Below, one piece after another: positions 12,600 through 23,312 of a DNA stretch of 64,000 bases. This DNA is from Cycas panzhihuaensis (lineage: Eukaryota > Cycadophyta). The translations under genes were made by a program, and so were the position numbers. The stretch spans positions 125,743,741-125,807,740 of the forward strand of contig CM041465.1 of NCBI GenBank assembly GCA_023213395.1, in the 5' to 3' direction. The first letter of the stretch is position 1, and every line of letters starts with the position of its first letter. The notes below the pieces were generated by a model. That model searched no databases, was not told the DNA's origin, and saw only the letters and a list, made by a program, of their open reading frames with translations.

Positions 12600-13990
12600 C
12601 AAACGTCTACCCTATGTGGAAAAAGTAATGCCCCCTCTATCCTAAACCCTCTACTATGGTATGGAAGTAGAGAAGCTCTTAGATGCAAGGCTAATTACTT
12701 CCATTGATTACCCTAAATAGGTATCCAACATCATTCCCATTTCTAAGAAAAATAGGATGATTTGAATTTGTATTGATTTTTGGGACATAAACAATGTATG
12801 TCTTAAAGATAACTTCTCCATGCCATTCATTGATCAAATTATTGATCGAACAACATGCTTTGAAGTCATGTCCTTAATGGACGACTTCTCTAGATATAAC
12901 TAGATCCAAATATCCCTTGAAGACTACCACAAGATGGCCTTCACTACACCATGGGGCACATTTGCCTACAAGGCAATGCCCTTTAGACTAAAGAATGTAG
13001 GTGCCACTTATCAAAGGCTAATGTAGTTTGTCTACCATGACCTTATAAACAAAACCCTTGAGGTTTTCCTAGACTACATGATGGTCTCTCTTGTAAGAGG
13101 ACTAATCATACCATGGACTTGAGTGCTATTTTCACAAGTTGCAACAAATACTATGTTAGCCTAAACCCACTCAAATGTATATTCACCATGACTACTGGTA
13201 GGATCTTAGGTTTCCTTGTCTCTAAATAAGGGATCCAAATCGACCTTGACAAGGTCAAATCTATCCTTGATATATCCCCTCCAAAAATGTAATATCAAAT
13301 CATGTCATTTTTAGGTAATCTAGGCTTCTTGATGCATTTTTTGGTAGCCTTTATTATAAATGCCAAACCCCTAACTAACCTTTTGAAGAAGGGAGCCCCA
13401 TTTATATGGTCCTCCAAAGCCCAAGAGGTGTTCCAAGAGCTCAAAAGAGTCTTGGTCTCCACCCCTATTTTGGTATCTCCTCTCTTCGATTGCTTATTCA
13501 TCTAATATACCTCAACCACCGATGAGTCCTTACGAGCTATGTTAGCCTAAGAAGACAATTCTAGGATCAAGAGAGTCATATGTTTCATTAGTTACATGTT
13601 AGTAATAGTTGAGCTAAATTACCCTCTTGCCAAAAATAAATGTCTAGCCTTGATCCACATAGCCAAGAAGTTTAGGCATTACCTCCTAGGAAACACCACC
13701 CATGTGATCATCCAATCTGATCCGTTGAGGTATCTCTTAACCTAGTCCAACTTGACTAAGAGGATGGGCATATGGGCCATCCTCCTCCAAGAATATAATC
13801 TCAAGATCATTAATAATAAATCTAATAAGGGAATGGTAGTGGCCAAGCAACTGGCTTATGCCCCTATTTTAAATCCTTTGAGCCTTCTGGTTAATGATTT
13901 ATTACCTGATAAGCCTATCCTAGCCCTCCAGGATTCATCCTCCCATCCACTAGCCTATAACGAATGGTATGAGGATATTATATAATACCT
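12600..13990 (+). pseudogene. Gypsy-2 reverse transcriptase and RNase H, broken
   Basis: The RT fingers and palm are recognisable from about 12650 (KNRMI, CIDF) through FTTPWGTFAYKAMPFRL near 12940-12990. The metal-binding box, YLDD in Gypsy-3, here reads FLDYM at 13066-13080, so the second Asp is lost. The RT connection at 13300-13500 contains PLTNLLKKGAPFIW. RNase H follows to about 13870, with the segment LIHIAKKFRHYLLG. Several TAG stops interrupt the frame. It would have copied element RNA into cDNA; it cannot now. No second (archaeal-type) RNase H is visible before integrase. Confidence 0.85.
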
Positions 13991-14029
13991 TACCTAACAA
14001 CAATATCCTCTTAACACCAGCAACAAAGT

Positions 14030-15209
14030 AAAGTCGCGTATTTGAGCTACTACCAGGCAATACTTCCATATAGAGGAGGTGTTGTATAAGAGATCCTTCG
14101 ACGGAGTCCTCCTTCGTTGCATTAGTCCTAACAAAGTAAATTAAATTTTTCATGAGTGCCATAGTGACATTTGTGGAGGCCATTTTTGGGGCTAATCCAT
14201 GGCCTAAAGGATCCTCCGCATGGGCTACTATTAGATGTCCTTCTTCAAGGATGCCCATGCTTATGTGTAATATTACCATAAGTGTTAAGAACACACCAAC
14301 ATGATCCATTTACCTTCTAAGGGCCTCTACCCTATTATCTCCCCATGGCCTTTCTCCCAATAGGGATTAGACCTCATTGGATCCATCACTCTACCCTCAT
14401 CCTCACAACATAAATTTATCCTAACTACAATAGAGTACTTTACCAAATAGGCTAAAACTATTCCATTAACCTCCACTACTGCCATGATAATTGCCACTTT
14501 TATTTACCAGTATATTATCTACCAATTTGAAGTCCCAGATATCCTAATAACAGATAATGGTATTCCCTTGTATAATAAAGAGATGGATAAACTCTATGAG
14601 AAATTTAGGATATCTCACAAGACCTCATCTCCATACTACTCCCAAGCCAACAACCAAATTAAGTCATTTAGTAATACTCTTATCAATATTCTAAAGGAGA
14701 TGGTTGCTTAATCCTAAAGGGATTGGCATCTTCAACTCCATTTTGTCTTATGGGCATATTGTACCTTTGTTTACACTATAATAGGGATGACCTCATTCTC
14801 TGTAGTGTATGGGACTAAAGTGGTCCTCCCCTTAGAAGTTGAGATCCCTTCCTTAAGAGTTTCCCTCAGGGGTCTCATCAATGAGGAGTTATACCACTAG
14901 GCCTGCCTCTTAGACCTTGAAGCCCTGGATGAGAAGCGCTTAGTAGCGTACCAAGTAAATCTCCCTTCTAAGGCTAAGGTATGAAGGACGTATGCCAAGC
15001 ATCTATGTTCTAACCCTTTAAACCCTACAGACCAAGTCCTTAAACTAGAGTACCTCCATGATCGACTATCTGAGTTCAGCCCCAAATGAGTACGCCCCTT
15101 TGTCATTCTTGAGAGCCTTGACAATGGTGCGTATAGGATAGTGGCATTGGAAGGGCTTAAATTTGACAAAGCCATAAATGGTAAGTTCCTAAAGAAATTC
15201 TATGTATGA
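14030..15209 (+). pseudogene. Gypsy-2 integrase, broken
   Basis: Integrase joins element cDNA to host DNA. The zinc-binding region is decayed (about 14150-14330). The core has first Asp in GLDLIG (near 14365) and second Asp in ITDNG (near 14550), but the third catalytic residue is Lys at 14661-14663 (QIKSFS), where Gypsy-3 has Glu (VEAF). This is a GAA/GAG-to-AAG type change. The C-terminal part continues to LKKFYV before the TGA ending at 15209, matching LKKFYA in Gypsy-3. There are in-frame stops in several places. No chromodomain is seen. Confidence 0.85.
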
Positions 15210-15989
15210 TCCCTTCTATTTTCAAGTAGAATAGATGCTCTTCCTTCATTTTGAAATGTGCCTAAACTACCTCCCACATGCTTTGCCATGCCTCCATATT
15301 AGGGGCATGACACATGTTTGGATCTTGGGTCATTTCATATAATAGTGAGGGAGCCACGCCTCCTTTTTGAGGGATCTATTTACCCCCCCTTCAATAACAA
15401 AGCACCCCCTTTTACTCATATATTAACAATTGTTCAGTTATATTGATTTGATGCCACACTCGTGGTTAGGGATCCATCCAAGGATGCAACTTAGTTTTGC
15501 TTCTGAGCATAAGTCGCTACTTGGGAAAGCCCTTGGGGATAGTCCATATCTCTGCTTTGATTATTTCTTGAGGTATTCGTACCTACCTTATTGCTTTCTT
15601 AGTAGGGTCCCTATGTCCCATCCAAGGGACATGCATGATCCCCTCACCCTAGTCTTATAGAAGTTCACCTTCCACACAGGGTGATCATGTGTTCTTGGTG
15701 CAAGTGCATGTTGCATAAAAGAAAGCATCTAAGTTAAAACATCTATATGTACATGATACAACAAAATGTAAATCAATCCATACTATGATCTCCACATTTA
15801 TACATCCATAATTAATAAGATAAGCATAATATGTCAAAATGGGATACCAATGTGACCCCTGTATGTATGTACAAAATGAATAATAGTACAAAATGTTGGC
15901 ACCATATGCTTGGTAAAGTCTAAATCCTTGTAGGGGGTAGGTACAATCATGCATTTATGTATGGTAGGTGACCCCCTATAAGTTTGAAG
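15210..15989. other. Untranslated spacer between Gypsy-2 pol and antisense block
   Basis: No gene that I can support. A small minus-strand frame at 15685-15954 has no recognisable motif. Position matches the 53.9-55.0 kb spacer in Gypsy-3. Confidence 0.4.
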
Positions 15990-17870
15990 CTTTTATGTCG
16001 TAGAAATCTATAATACAATGGTCATAAGAGGCTACCATACCCTCATGCTGGATCCTCTCCTAATATGTCTACTCCCTCGCCTAGAGACCACATCCCTCCC
16101 AAGCTCCTCCTCCTCCCCTGGTGTGAGGTCCTAGCCTCCCTTCCCTTGTCTCTCGCCCTCGTCTAGGATAGTGTCACTATGTGAGTCCTATTGCACAAGG
16201 ACTGAGTAGCCATCTAATCGACCAGTCAATCGAACCTCTCCTATAGTTGATCCTTATTGCCCAATAGTTGGTCTCTCTCACCTAACAGTCAATCCTCTTC
16301 CCTCTCCATCCCTAAGAGCCTCTTCTCAACCATGATGACCCTCACATCGATTCTAGCATCTATGGCTCCTTCTCCCTGAGCCTCTAGGACTTGCACCCAA
16401 GCCTGCAGCTAGTCTCTCTTAGCTCGCAGTTGGTCCCTCTCACCATACAGCTGGTCTCCCTCATCTCATACTACTTGGGCCTCTGCAACCCACATGTCTT
16501 GTACCCGTATGAGTGGAGTAAAAGTTGTAATATGTCTCCCTACTGACCTAGGCTCCTCACTGGCTATGATGGGAGGTTGACCCTCCTCGTATATTTGTGA
16601 GAAGAGCTTAACAACCACCTGCCTGACCAACTCTCTCATGTTGTCCCTACTTGCCATCCATATACATTAGGGTGTTAGTGGGAGAATATCTAATAATCCA
16701 TCAAAACTAAAGTATATCAAATGAATTATATGAGCATCAAGTAACTAAATCAAAAGCTAAAGCTAGAGTAGAGGGGATATCTCACCTCCAAGCACATCCA
16801 AAACCTCCTCAGTTTTCATGAATGTAATTGCTAGTACTATTTCCTCCTCTCCTAGCTCCTCCTCCTCCCCCGAAGCACCTGGTGAATCACCCCCATTTGC
16901 CTCTTCTACTCTAAGGACCTCTCCTCCACCTACAACTAAGGCTACCTCTGCTATTGCTACTATTGTTACTGCCACCTCTAGGTTGTCACTAGTAAATCCC
17001 TCATCCTCCTCATCCTCTAACTCCTCTCTAGGGGCGTCAGCTACTTCTCCTCCCTCCTCATCACTCTCCCAATGGGTGGCATGATATGGGTCGCTAACGT
17101 AGTCACCTAGTGTAAAGAGATCTAGAGATGTGGCTACCACTGACTGCCTAGCATGTGTTGGCTCCCCTGCACTCCTAGATTAAGTTTGCCACCTATGCAC
17201 CATTAGAGCACGAGTTATTATGGGTTGAGTACCTACTTCTAGAGCTACTCCACAAAAGTGGTAAAAAAACCAACACTAGAGAAGGGTGTAGAATGAGAAT
17301 CCCTCCTCGTCTAACCCTCTTGATATGATCGAGATGGGCAGTGAGATTGGTCACTATGAAAGTGGCCCAGTTAAATTGCTCCCCCTACTCACATCTCCTT
17401 AATGTAGTCATCCAACCCCCTAGGATATCCCTATAGTTTTGTTTCTGAGAGATCTGGAATAGAATAACAAACACAATCATCTTCATCATGCGAGGAATCC
17501 TAGACATGATAATAGTCCTGAGCAGTATCCCCCTTTGATCCCAGTGACCCTGACCTATGAAGAACCTCGTAGCCTCCTAATGGACTATATCTATACTCAG
17601 GAGGGTCCCCATTGCTACTGGTGCACCCCTATTTAGCACCCCCAAAATCCTCTTCACATATGTAGGAGTGATAGAGACATCTCCTACCTAAAGGAGATGG
17701 GATACATGTCATCTACAATCCTAATAGGAGATGATCTCCACCAGAAGGGCCTGATTTGATACATACTGGGATGTATAAATGATCTTCTTCAACCTGCACC
17801 ATCGTAGGATAGTTCTCTCTAGTCTCTCCACTAAATCAATGAATCCCACCATCACCTGTTGATATTTTCA
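15990..17870 (-). pseudogene. Antisense ORF block of Gypsy-2: plant-transposon/plant-mobile-domain-like protein with acidic and coiled-coil tail
   Basis: Reading right to left: an N-terminal globular segment (17870-17230) with VGDVSITPTYVKRILGVL (about 17640-17695) and FIVTNL...IKRVRRGG (about 17290-17375); then an acidic segment (17140-16763) rich in Glu/Asp/Gly; then MASRDNMRELVRQVV (from 16657); then a Glu/Arg/Leu-rich stretch with repeated GERDQL-type heptads (about 16470-16200), a probable coiled coil. The first segment resembles the motif style of plant mobile domain and putative plant transposon proteins (PMD, PF20167-type); I infer this from pattern only. The same block order occurs antisense in Gypsy-3. 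Stops break all segments. Antisense genes downstream of pol are known in some Tat-lineage elements such as maize Grande. Confidence 0.55.
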
Positions 17871-17879
17871 TAGATATCA

Positions 17880-18836
17880 ACCATGATCATGAGCTATAAA
17901 AACAACAAAAAACTTATCATTGGTTAGTCAGTCTCCTCTTTACTATTAGAATTAGAAGTACAAAACTATACAAACTCTTAATGGTGAGTAAATGATAAAT
18001 AATAAAGTATAAAAAGGATGAATTATATACAATAATAAACACAATATGTGGAGAATTGGTAAAAACTCAATTAGAAATAATCAAGAGTACATACTTATAA
18101 TACATGCTCACCACTAGTGAGAGAACCCCATTAGATAACTTATAGGTGGCACACATATTTAGGTGGCCCATAACTCTAATATAAAAATATAAGAAATAGA
18201 GAGAGTTTACATAAGATTAATGTAATTGGGTATTGCACCAAACATTCCCCCCTGTAGTAGTCAATTACATAAATGTCACATCAAATGATAAACTTGAGTC
18301 TTCAAAAGTCTGTTGGATCATAAATGCTACTGTACATGAATAAAAAACTACCGAAGTCCATATGAAGTGGAGTCCATCTACTGAAATATATGGGTCCTCA
18401 GTTGTTGCAACTACCATTTGGTTAAGAACTCCCTTTGTGTATGTGGATCAATCAAGAGCTGACAAGGGTAGTGAAAAATGTCTTACCCCTTGCTCATATG
18501 GGAGTGCAAGCAGAAAACTATATATAAAGCACATGGCACATGGTAGGAAAGAGTAGCTTGAAAAGCGTGTCCTACCCCTTTCTCAATAGGACTAGCACTT
18601 CTTCATCATATAATGGCTAGAAATACAATGGCACTATGGCCTCAAACATGCCACATGGGCTAAAAGATGCCTCATTGGGCTAACAACTTGCCACCATGGG
18701 CAAAATAACTAGCATTAGAAGTTTTTACATGACTGAAAAAATGATATATAACTTGAGTGTAGTATATATGACTCTCTCTCATAAATGAAGTACAAGATGA
18801 TCACAATGGGTTCTTCAAGAGCTAAAAAATAAGACC
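17880..18836. other. No gene seen; AT-rich junction region
   Basis: Nothing codes here. It lies between the Gypsy-2 antisense block and the truncated end of Copia-B. Around 18600-18720 there are short near-repeats of the type ATGCCACATGGGC / TGCCACCATGGGC. It may contain the missing Gypsy-2 3' LTR or another LTR, but I could not match it to another sequence in the window. Confidence 0.35.
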
Positions 18837-19989
18837 ACGGTATATGTCATCCCTCATATTTGGGTACTAGGTAAATAATTTAATAAATAATTAGAGCAGT
18901 TAATTACTTCTGCCTATAATTTTAAATCTAGATTCTTTGCATGTAACATGCAACGGGTCATCTCAATCAAAGTATAATTTTTGCGTTTAGTAACACCGTT
19001 TTGTTGAGGTGTGTATGCAACAGAATGTTGGAATAGAATTCCATGTGATTTACAAAAAGAAGTGAATTTTCCACTTAAATATTCCTTAGCATTATCAGAT
19101 CGAAATATTTTAATTTTTGAATTTGATTGATTTTCAACTAATGTTTTATATTCAACGAAAATGTCAAACACTTGACTATGTGTTTTGAGCATGTAAACCC
19201 AACATTTTCTTGAATAATCATCTATAAATGTAACAAAATAATGAGAACCTGAGTATGATGTTATATAAAAGGGTCCACATATGTCAGAGTGGACAAGTTT
19301 AAGTGGAGCAATTGCTCTGAATTGAGTTTTATGTGGAAATGGATCCATGTGTTGTTTAACTATCACACAGGATTCACAAACACCATAAACAATGTTTAAG
19401 GGTGGTAGACCATGAACTATTTCATGCTTCTTTAAATATTACAGTTTGCCATAACTTGTATGGCCAAATCTTGCATGCCAAAGTTTGCTGACTGAGTCAG
19501 ATTTGGCAATAAAAGCACTAAAAGATTTTGTTTTATTATTTTGAAGACTTGTTAAACTATAAAGACCTGTGTTATGATCAACAGGTCCTAAGACAATACG
19601 TCTGAATTTGTTTAATGGTTCCTTAATGATAAATTTAGTTTTCTAGAATTTGACGACAAGGTCTTTCTAGCAGATTTGATAGATAGAAAGTAGGTTTGAT
19701 AATAAACTAGGTGTATAAAAGATGTTCTTGATTGAACCATCTTTTAAGATAACATCACCTAATCCTTTGACTTTAATTTGATTACTACTTTTAAAAGAAA
19801 TCTATTCTTCAGAGTTCGTATCGGATTGATAAGTGGTTAAATTTTTCTGGTGTCCAGTCATATGATGAGATGCACTAGAGTCAAGGATCCACTGTGGTGG
19901 TTGATTTGAAGGGGCAACAAACGCAGAAGTTGTTGCTGCTAAAGAGCAATTATGAGATTCACGATTTTAGGGTCGTGATTGAGAATGGG
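18837..19989 (-). pseudogene. Copia-B protease, GAG-pre-integrase and integrase, broken and truncated
   Basis: The protease motif WILDSSASHHMT is at about 19857-19897; the usual DSGA box reads DSSA, a Gly-to-Ser change. The GAG-pre-integrase segment (LWHARFGHTSYGKL) is near 19440-19500. The integrase core (19366-18914) has Asp in LVHSDICGPF and Asp in RSDNAKEY, but the catalytic Glu is Lys at 18986-18988 (NGVTKRKN where copia integrases usually have ERKN). The last recognisable residues are near 18840 (SNYLLNYLPST). A TAG lies just after LDLKL. Confidence 0.85.
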
Positions 19990-20952
19990 ATTGAGGTTTA
20001 TTTTGTAATCCCTTGGAAGCTTTTCATGCTTCTGAAGCTATTCTACTTCTACAGACATCAATAGTGTGGCCTCTTTTATGACAATAAGCACAACTAGTAT
20101 TCTGAGAAGAAGTTCTGTTGTTTCTATTATGAAATAATTAATTAGAAGTATTATGGTATTTAGCTGGACTAGAATATTTAACATTGTTTTGTGAATTGGA
20201 TGGTGAACCTTTATGAGGTTTCTAAAATTTTATATTATTATGAAAATTGTTCTGTTGTTTGTTTTTAAATTGTGGCTTAGTTTTGAAAAACAAAACCTGT
20301 GAAGGATCTTTTAATGCACCTGTTTGAATTAACATTGTCTGATGTTCAATCAACTGGTTTGTCAACTGATTGAATATTATAGGTGGGTTACCAGCTTGTT
20401 GTCTGGCAGTTTTGTAGAGATTAAAGTGTTTTGGTAGTTTGTTTACTGTAAGACATATGAGTGTGTCATTGTCTCTAGCATGTGTGATTATTTTCTCAGT
20501 ATCACCTTCTTTAGTTTTAGATTTGATGCAATTTCTTAGATCTTTATTAATTAATTAAATTTTAGTTAAAAAATCCTCAACATTGAAAAAATCATCAAAA
20601 GTAAGGTTATACAATTGTTGTTCTAGGACAACCACTTGATGTGTATCTACCTTGTCATATTTTTCTTGCAAGGTTTTCTAGACAGTGGCTAAGTCATCTA
20701 TTTCAGAAAATTACCGACTGATTTCTGGTAAGAGTGAGCTATTATGGTACCTAAGGCGGCATCTGAGTTCATCAAATATACCATGTAATTCTTTGTAGCA
20801 CATGCTTTTAGTTTTTGAAATTCACCTGTCATATATCTCCATATCTTTTGCTGTTTGAGCTGATGGGATATGCGATTCCTACAATCAGAATAGTTTAAGC
20901 CACTTAATACTAGAATTAGAACGCATGTGATTGTCCCTGGCATTAATGCCAT
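19990..20952 (-). pseudogene. Copia-B gag with zinc knuckle, broken
   Basis: The start region reads MALMPGTITC with the copia gag motif LVLSGLNYSDCRNR close to the N terminus. The central UBN2-type gag region follows, with stops near 20696 and 20560. The CCHC zinc knuckle is at 20051-20092 (CAYCHKRGHTIDVC), with all four ligands intact. The region is rich in Asn/Gln/Ser before the knuckle. Several in-frame stops make it non-functional. I chose the Met at 20952 because the conserved SGLNYSDC motif follows it directly. Confidence 0.8.
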
Positions 20953-20973
20953 ATTGGGAGTGATGAGGTTTGA

Positions 20974-22383
20974 TTTTATATTGAAGAGTTATGAAGGTGA
21001 TTGGAAAAATAACCACTTAGTAAAAGTACTAATCATGTTAACAGATATAATTCAAGAAGGTATTCTAGTATGCATTAGTTGTATTTAAGAAAAAAAATCA
21101 TATGTTTGTAGATAGATAAATAAATAAATAACTTCTTAAAAATATTACCTTAAGCAGTTCCTTTTGATAAATAGTCCCCCTTTGACAATTAATTATCCTT
21201 ACTCCTTAAAGAAATGAAAAAATCCCCTTAAAACAGTTCTAATAAAAAAATTCCCTTTAAAAAATAAATGTTAGCTAAAAAAAGTTTATTGATATCCATA
21301 AATTGAACTTAAAAATAATATGTGAAATAAAAAACCTTTCAAGCTCAATAATTTTAATATAAAAGGAGAGCTCTAAAATTAATAATCACCACCTTTTTAT
21401 TTCTAGTGGTAGCTAAATTCCTATAAGGCCAACCCCAAAATTTACTAGTGGTTGTGGATAGACTTTATTTCTTAATCTTGTGGATAAATTTCTATTTGTT
21501 TATGAAAAAACATGCAAGTCCTCTTACCATCTTTGCCTTTATTTGTGAGTAGGTCTTACAAGCACATTTGGACTAATACATTTAGAGATATATCAAACAA
21601 CAAGAATAGTCAATATAGATACCTTCATATTTGAATTTACTTTTCTTATTAATTAAATAGTTGTATTCCTTTCCTTTTTAGTCATTTCATTATTCCATTA
21701 ATCACATTAGTTAGCTATGTATATGTATTAGGCATGAGACCATTTTTGTTTAGCTATGATTGTTGCTTTTGGTATATTGATTGGTATCTTTTATAATGGA
21801 TCCATAAATGTTAGCTAAATTATAAGTGTGATTTAAGGAGGGTTTAATAAGGAGGGGTATTAGTTTTATTTAAATCAAAAAAATATGATAAAGGAGGGAG
21901 GTATTTTGATTAAAATGTAATAAAGGAGGGGGGGGGGGGGGGGGGGGGGGAGGGATATTGTTTTATTAAATCGAAAAAATAAAATAAAAGGTGAAATGGA
22001 AAGGAGGGAGACGAACTCGATGAGTTTCTAAGTTTTGAAAAATAAAAATGAATTGAAAAATGGATTGGGGTCTAAGGGGGGTAAGGGCGAAAGAGACCCT
22101 ACCTACCTGGTTATCTCCATGGCAGCGGCACTCTTCTGATCTTTCTCTGGTTATAAGTTGATGCAGGCGAAGATGTTTTAGAGAACAGACAAATGGAGGA
22201 TGTCATCCAGTCTCTTCTTGCTCCTCGTCTGGTCGTTCCTCTTCTTGCAGGTCAAAATCGATGATGAAGATCAATGATTGTTATGCCTGGCATCTTCTAA
22301 TTCTTTCCTGAAGTGGTAATCAAGTGTGGAGTCACACAAGGAGGTCGCATGTAGCTTGGCCCATCTAAGAAAACCAAGTCTCC
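20974..22383. other. No gene seen; AT-rich, with purine-rich repeats
   Basis: The stretch 20974-21830 is AT-rich with no recognisable frame or element terminus. From about 21835 it becomes purine-rich (see repeat entry). 22040-22383 precedes the PPR pseudogene; it might hold its decayed upstream sequence, but no promoter element is clear. Confidence 0.4.
21835..22015 (+). repeat. Purine-rich degenerate tandem repeat with a 23-base G run
   Basis: An AAGGAGGG-type unit followed by T/A-rich sequence recurs four times (near 21837, 21851, 21890 and 21921), with a further GGAGGG near 22002. Inside it is an uninterrupted run of 23 G (21928-21950). The units are roughly 30-50 bp and diverged. The G run could be a true homopolymer expansion or a sequencing artefact. 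Confidence 0.7.
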
Positions 22384-23126
22384 ATGGAGAATAGAAGGGA
22401 CAAAGGGGATAGTTTGTTTGGATTTAACAATCAACCCCTTCAAACAATGAAAAAAATGTTGGCTTTACAAAAGGTAGCGTGGCGTGTGCAACCCACAACT
22501 ATGGCTTTGGCACCATTTGCATCTTATGGACCAGTGTAGTAATCCTGTTGTTGTCGACACTTATGCGTCTCTACTGCAAGCCTGTGCCAGCATGAAAGCT
22601 CTGGCAGAGGGCAAGGAGGTCCATGCCCATGTTCTCATAATGAGACTTGACCAAAATGTATTGCTGAGGACAAATCTGGTGAGCATGTATGCTATGTGTG
22701 GTAGAATGGTAGATGCACGCTAGGTGTTTGACAAAATGTCTCAAAGAACTATTGTCTCCTGGACAGCTATCATTGCATGATACGCACAGGGTGGAAATGG
22801 GGACAAGGCATTGAAACTCTTTCATCAAACATTTCTGGTAGGTATGGAACTAGATTCCATTACCATTGTTAGTACTCTCGCTACATTTGCTCATCCAGAA
22901 GATAGTGTTTGACAAGATGTCTGAAAGAGATGTTGTATCATGGAGTGCACTTATTGCAGGCTATGCCCAGAATGGGCATGCTGACATGACCTTTGAACTC
23001 CTCCATGAAATGCAACTAGCAAGAGTGGAGCCTAATTCAATTACAAGTGCTAGTGTTCTCCCAACATGTTCTCACTTCGTAGCTCTTTTGAATGCCACCA
23101 TATTTTGTATTCAAGGCATCATATAA
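22384..23126 (+). pseudogene. Pentatricopeptide repeat (PLS-class PPR) pseudogene
   Basis: PPR proteins bind organellar RNA and act in editing, splicing or stability. A 51-codon frame starts at ATG 22384 (MENRRDKGD) and ends at TAG 22537; a +1 shift leads into TYASLLQACASMKALAEGKEVHAHV (from about 22560), a typical PLS-class L-motif region. Then come NLVSMYAMCGRMVDAR, a TAG at 22721, VFDKMSQRTIVSWTAIIA, a TGA, YAQGG, and KALKLF. After STLATFAHPED (near 22895) the text jumps to VFDKMSERDVVSWSALIAGYAQNG, which implies a deletion of about one repeat plus a frameshift. Similarity stops near 23080. There is no DYW or E domain. This is the only non-transposon gene trace in the window. It could be a decayed paralog or a fragment. 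Confidence 0.85.
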
Positions 23127-23300
23127 ATCCAAAATGTATTAGCTTGTATTGGAAATTTAGTGTTTTAAACCCAGTTTCTTAAAGTAATAGCTGATGATTG
23201 ATTAGATGTACCACTGATTATATTGTTTTCTTCTCAAACTCTGTCCTAACCACATCTATGCCTCACTCTGATCTACATGCATGATCGATCACATTATCCT

Positions 23301-23312
23301 GCTCTGATACCA
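23301..23312 (-). other. Primer binding site (iMet type) of orphan LTR
   Basis: The minus strand reads TGGTATCAGAGC, a perfect match to the usual plant initiator-Met primer binding site, directly abutting the LTR that starts at 23313. Confidence 0.85.

Larger units (their letters stand above)
6300..17880 (+). mobile_element. Gypsy-2: Ty3/gypsy element with antisense block, decayed
   Basis: Order on the plus strand: probable 5' LTR/leader (about 6.3-8.7 kb), gag, protease, RT, RNase H and integrase ending at 15209, then an untranslated gap and an antisense coding block (15990-17870). Gag and protease are close relatives of Gypsy-1. The start is a guess: around 6390-6470 the sequence resembles the beginning of the Gypsy-1 LTR read in element direction (TTGCTTG-rich tract, then CCTATGATGACC). 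I could not find a matching 3' LTR after 17.9 kb, so the right boundary is also uncertain. Stops interrupt every coding domain. Confidence 0.7.
18837..20973 (-). mobile_element. Copia-B: Ty1/copia element, 5' half only
   Basis: Contains gag, zinc knuckle, protease and most of integrase in copia order (integrase before RT), all on the minus strand. The sequence stops being recognisable near 18840, within integrase; RT and RNase H are missing. No LTR or primer binding site is found immediately right of the gag start. The orphan LTR at 23313-23749 has the right orientation but lies 2.3 kb away beyond a PPR pseudogene, so I do not join them. Confidence 0.8.

Noticed and set aside
16818-17084. Plus-strand Ser/Pro/Thr-rich open frame
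   Set aside because: It is the reverse-strand image of the acidic segment of the Gypsy-2 antisense block; low-complexity DNA leaves both strands open.
22571-22828. Minus-strand 85-codon frame
   Set aside because: Overlaps the PPR pseudogene antisense; the plus-strand motifs are clear.
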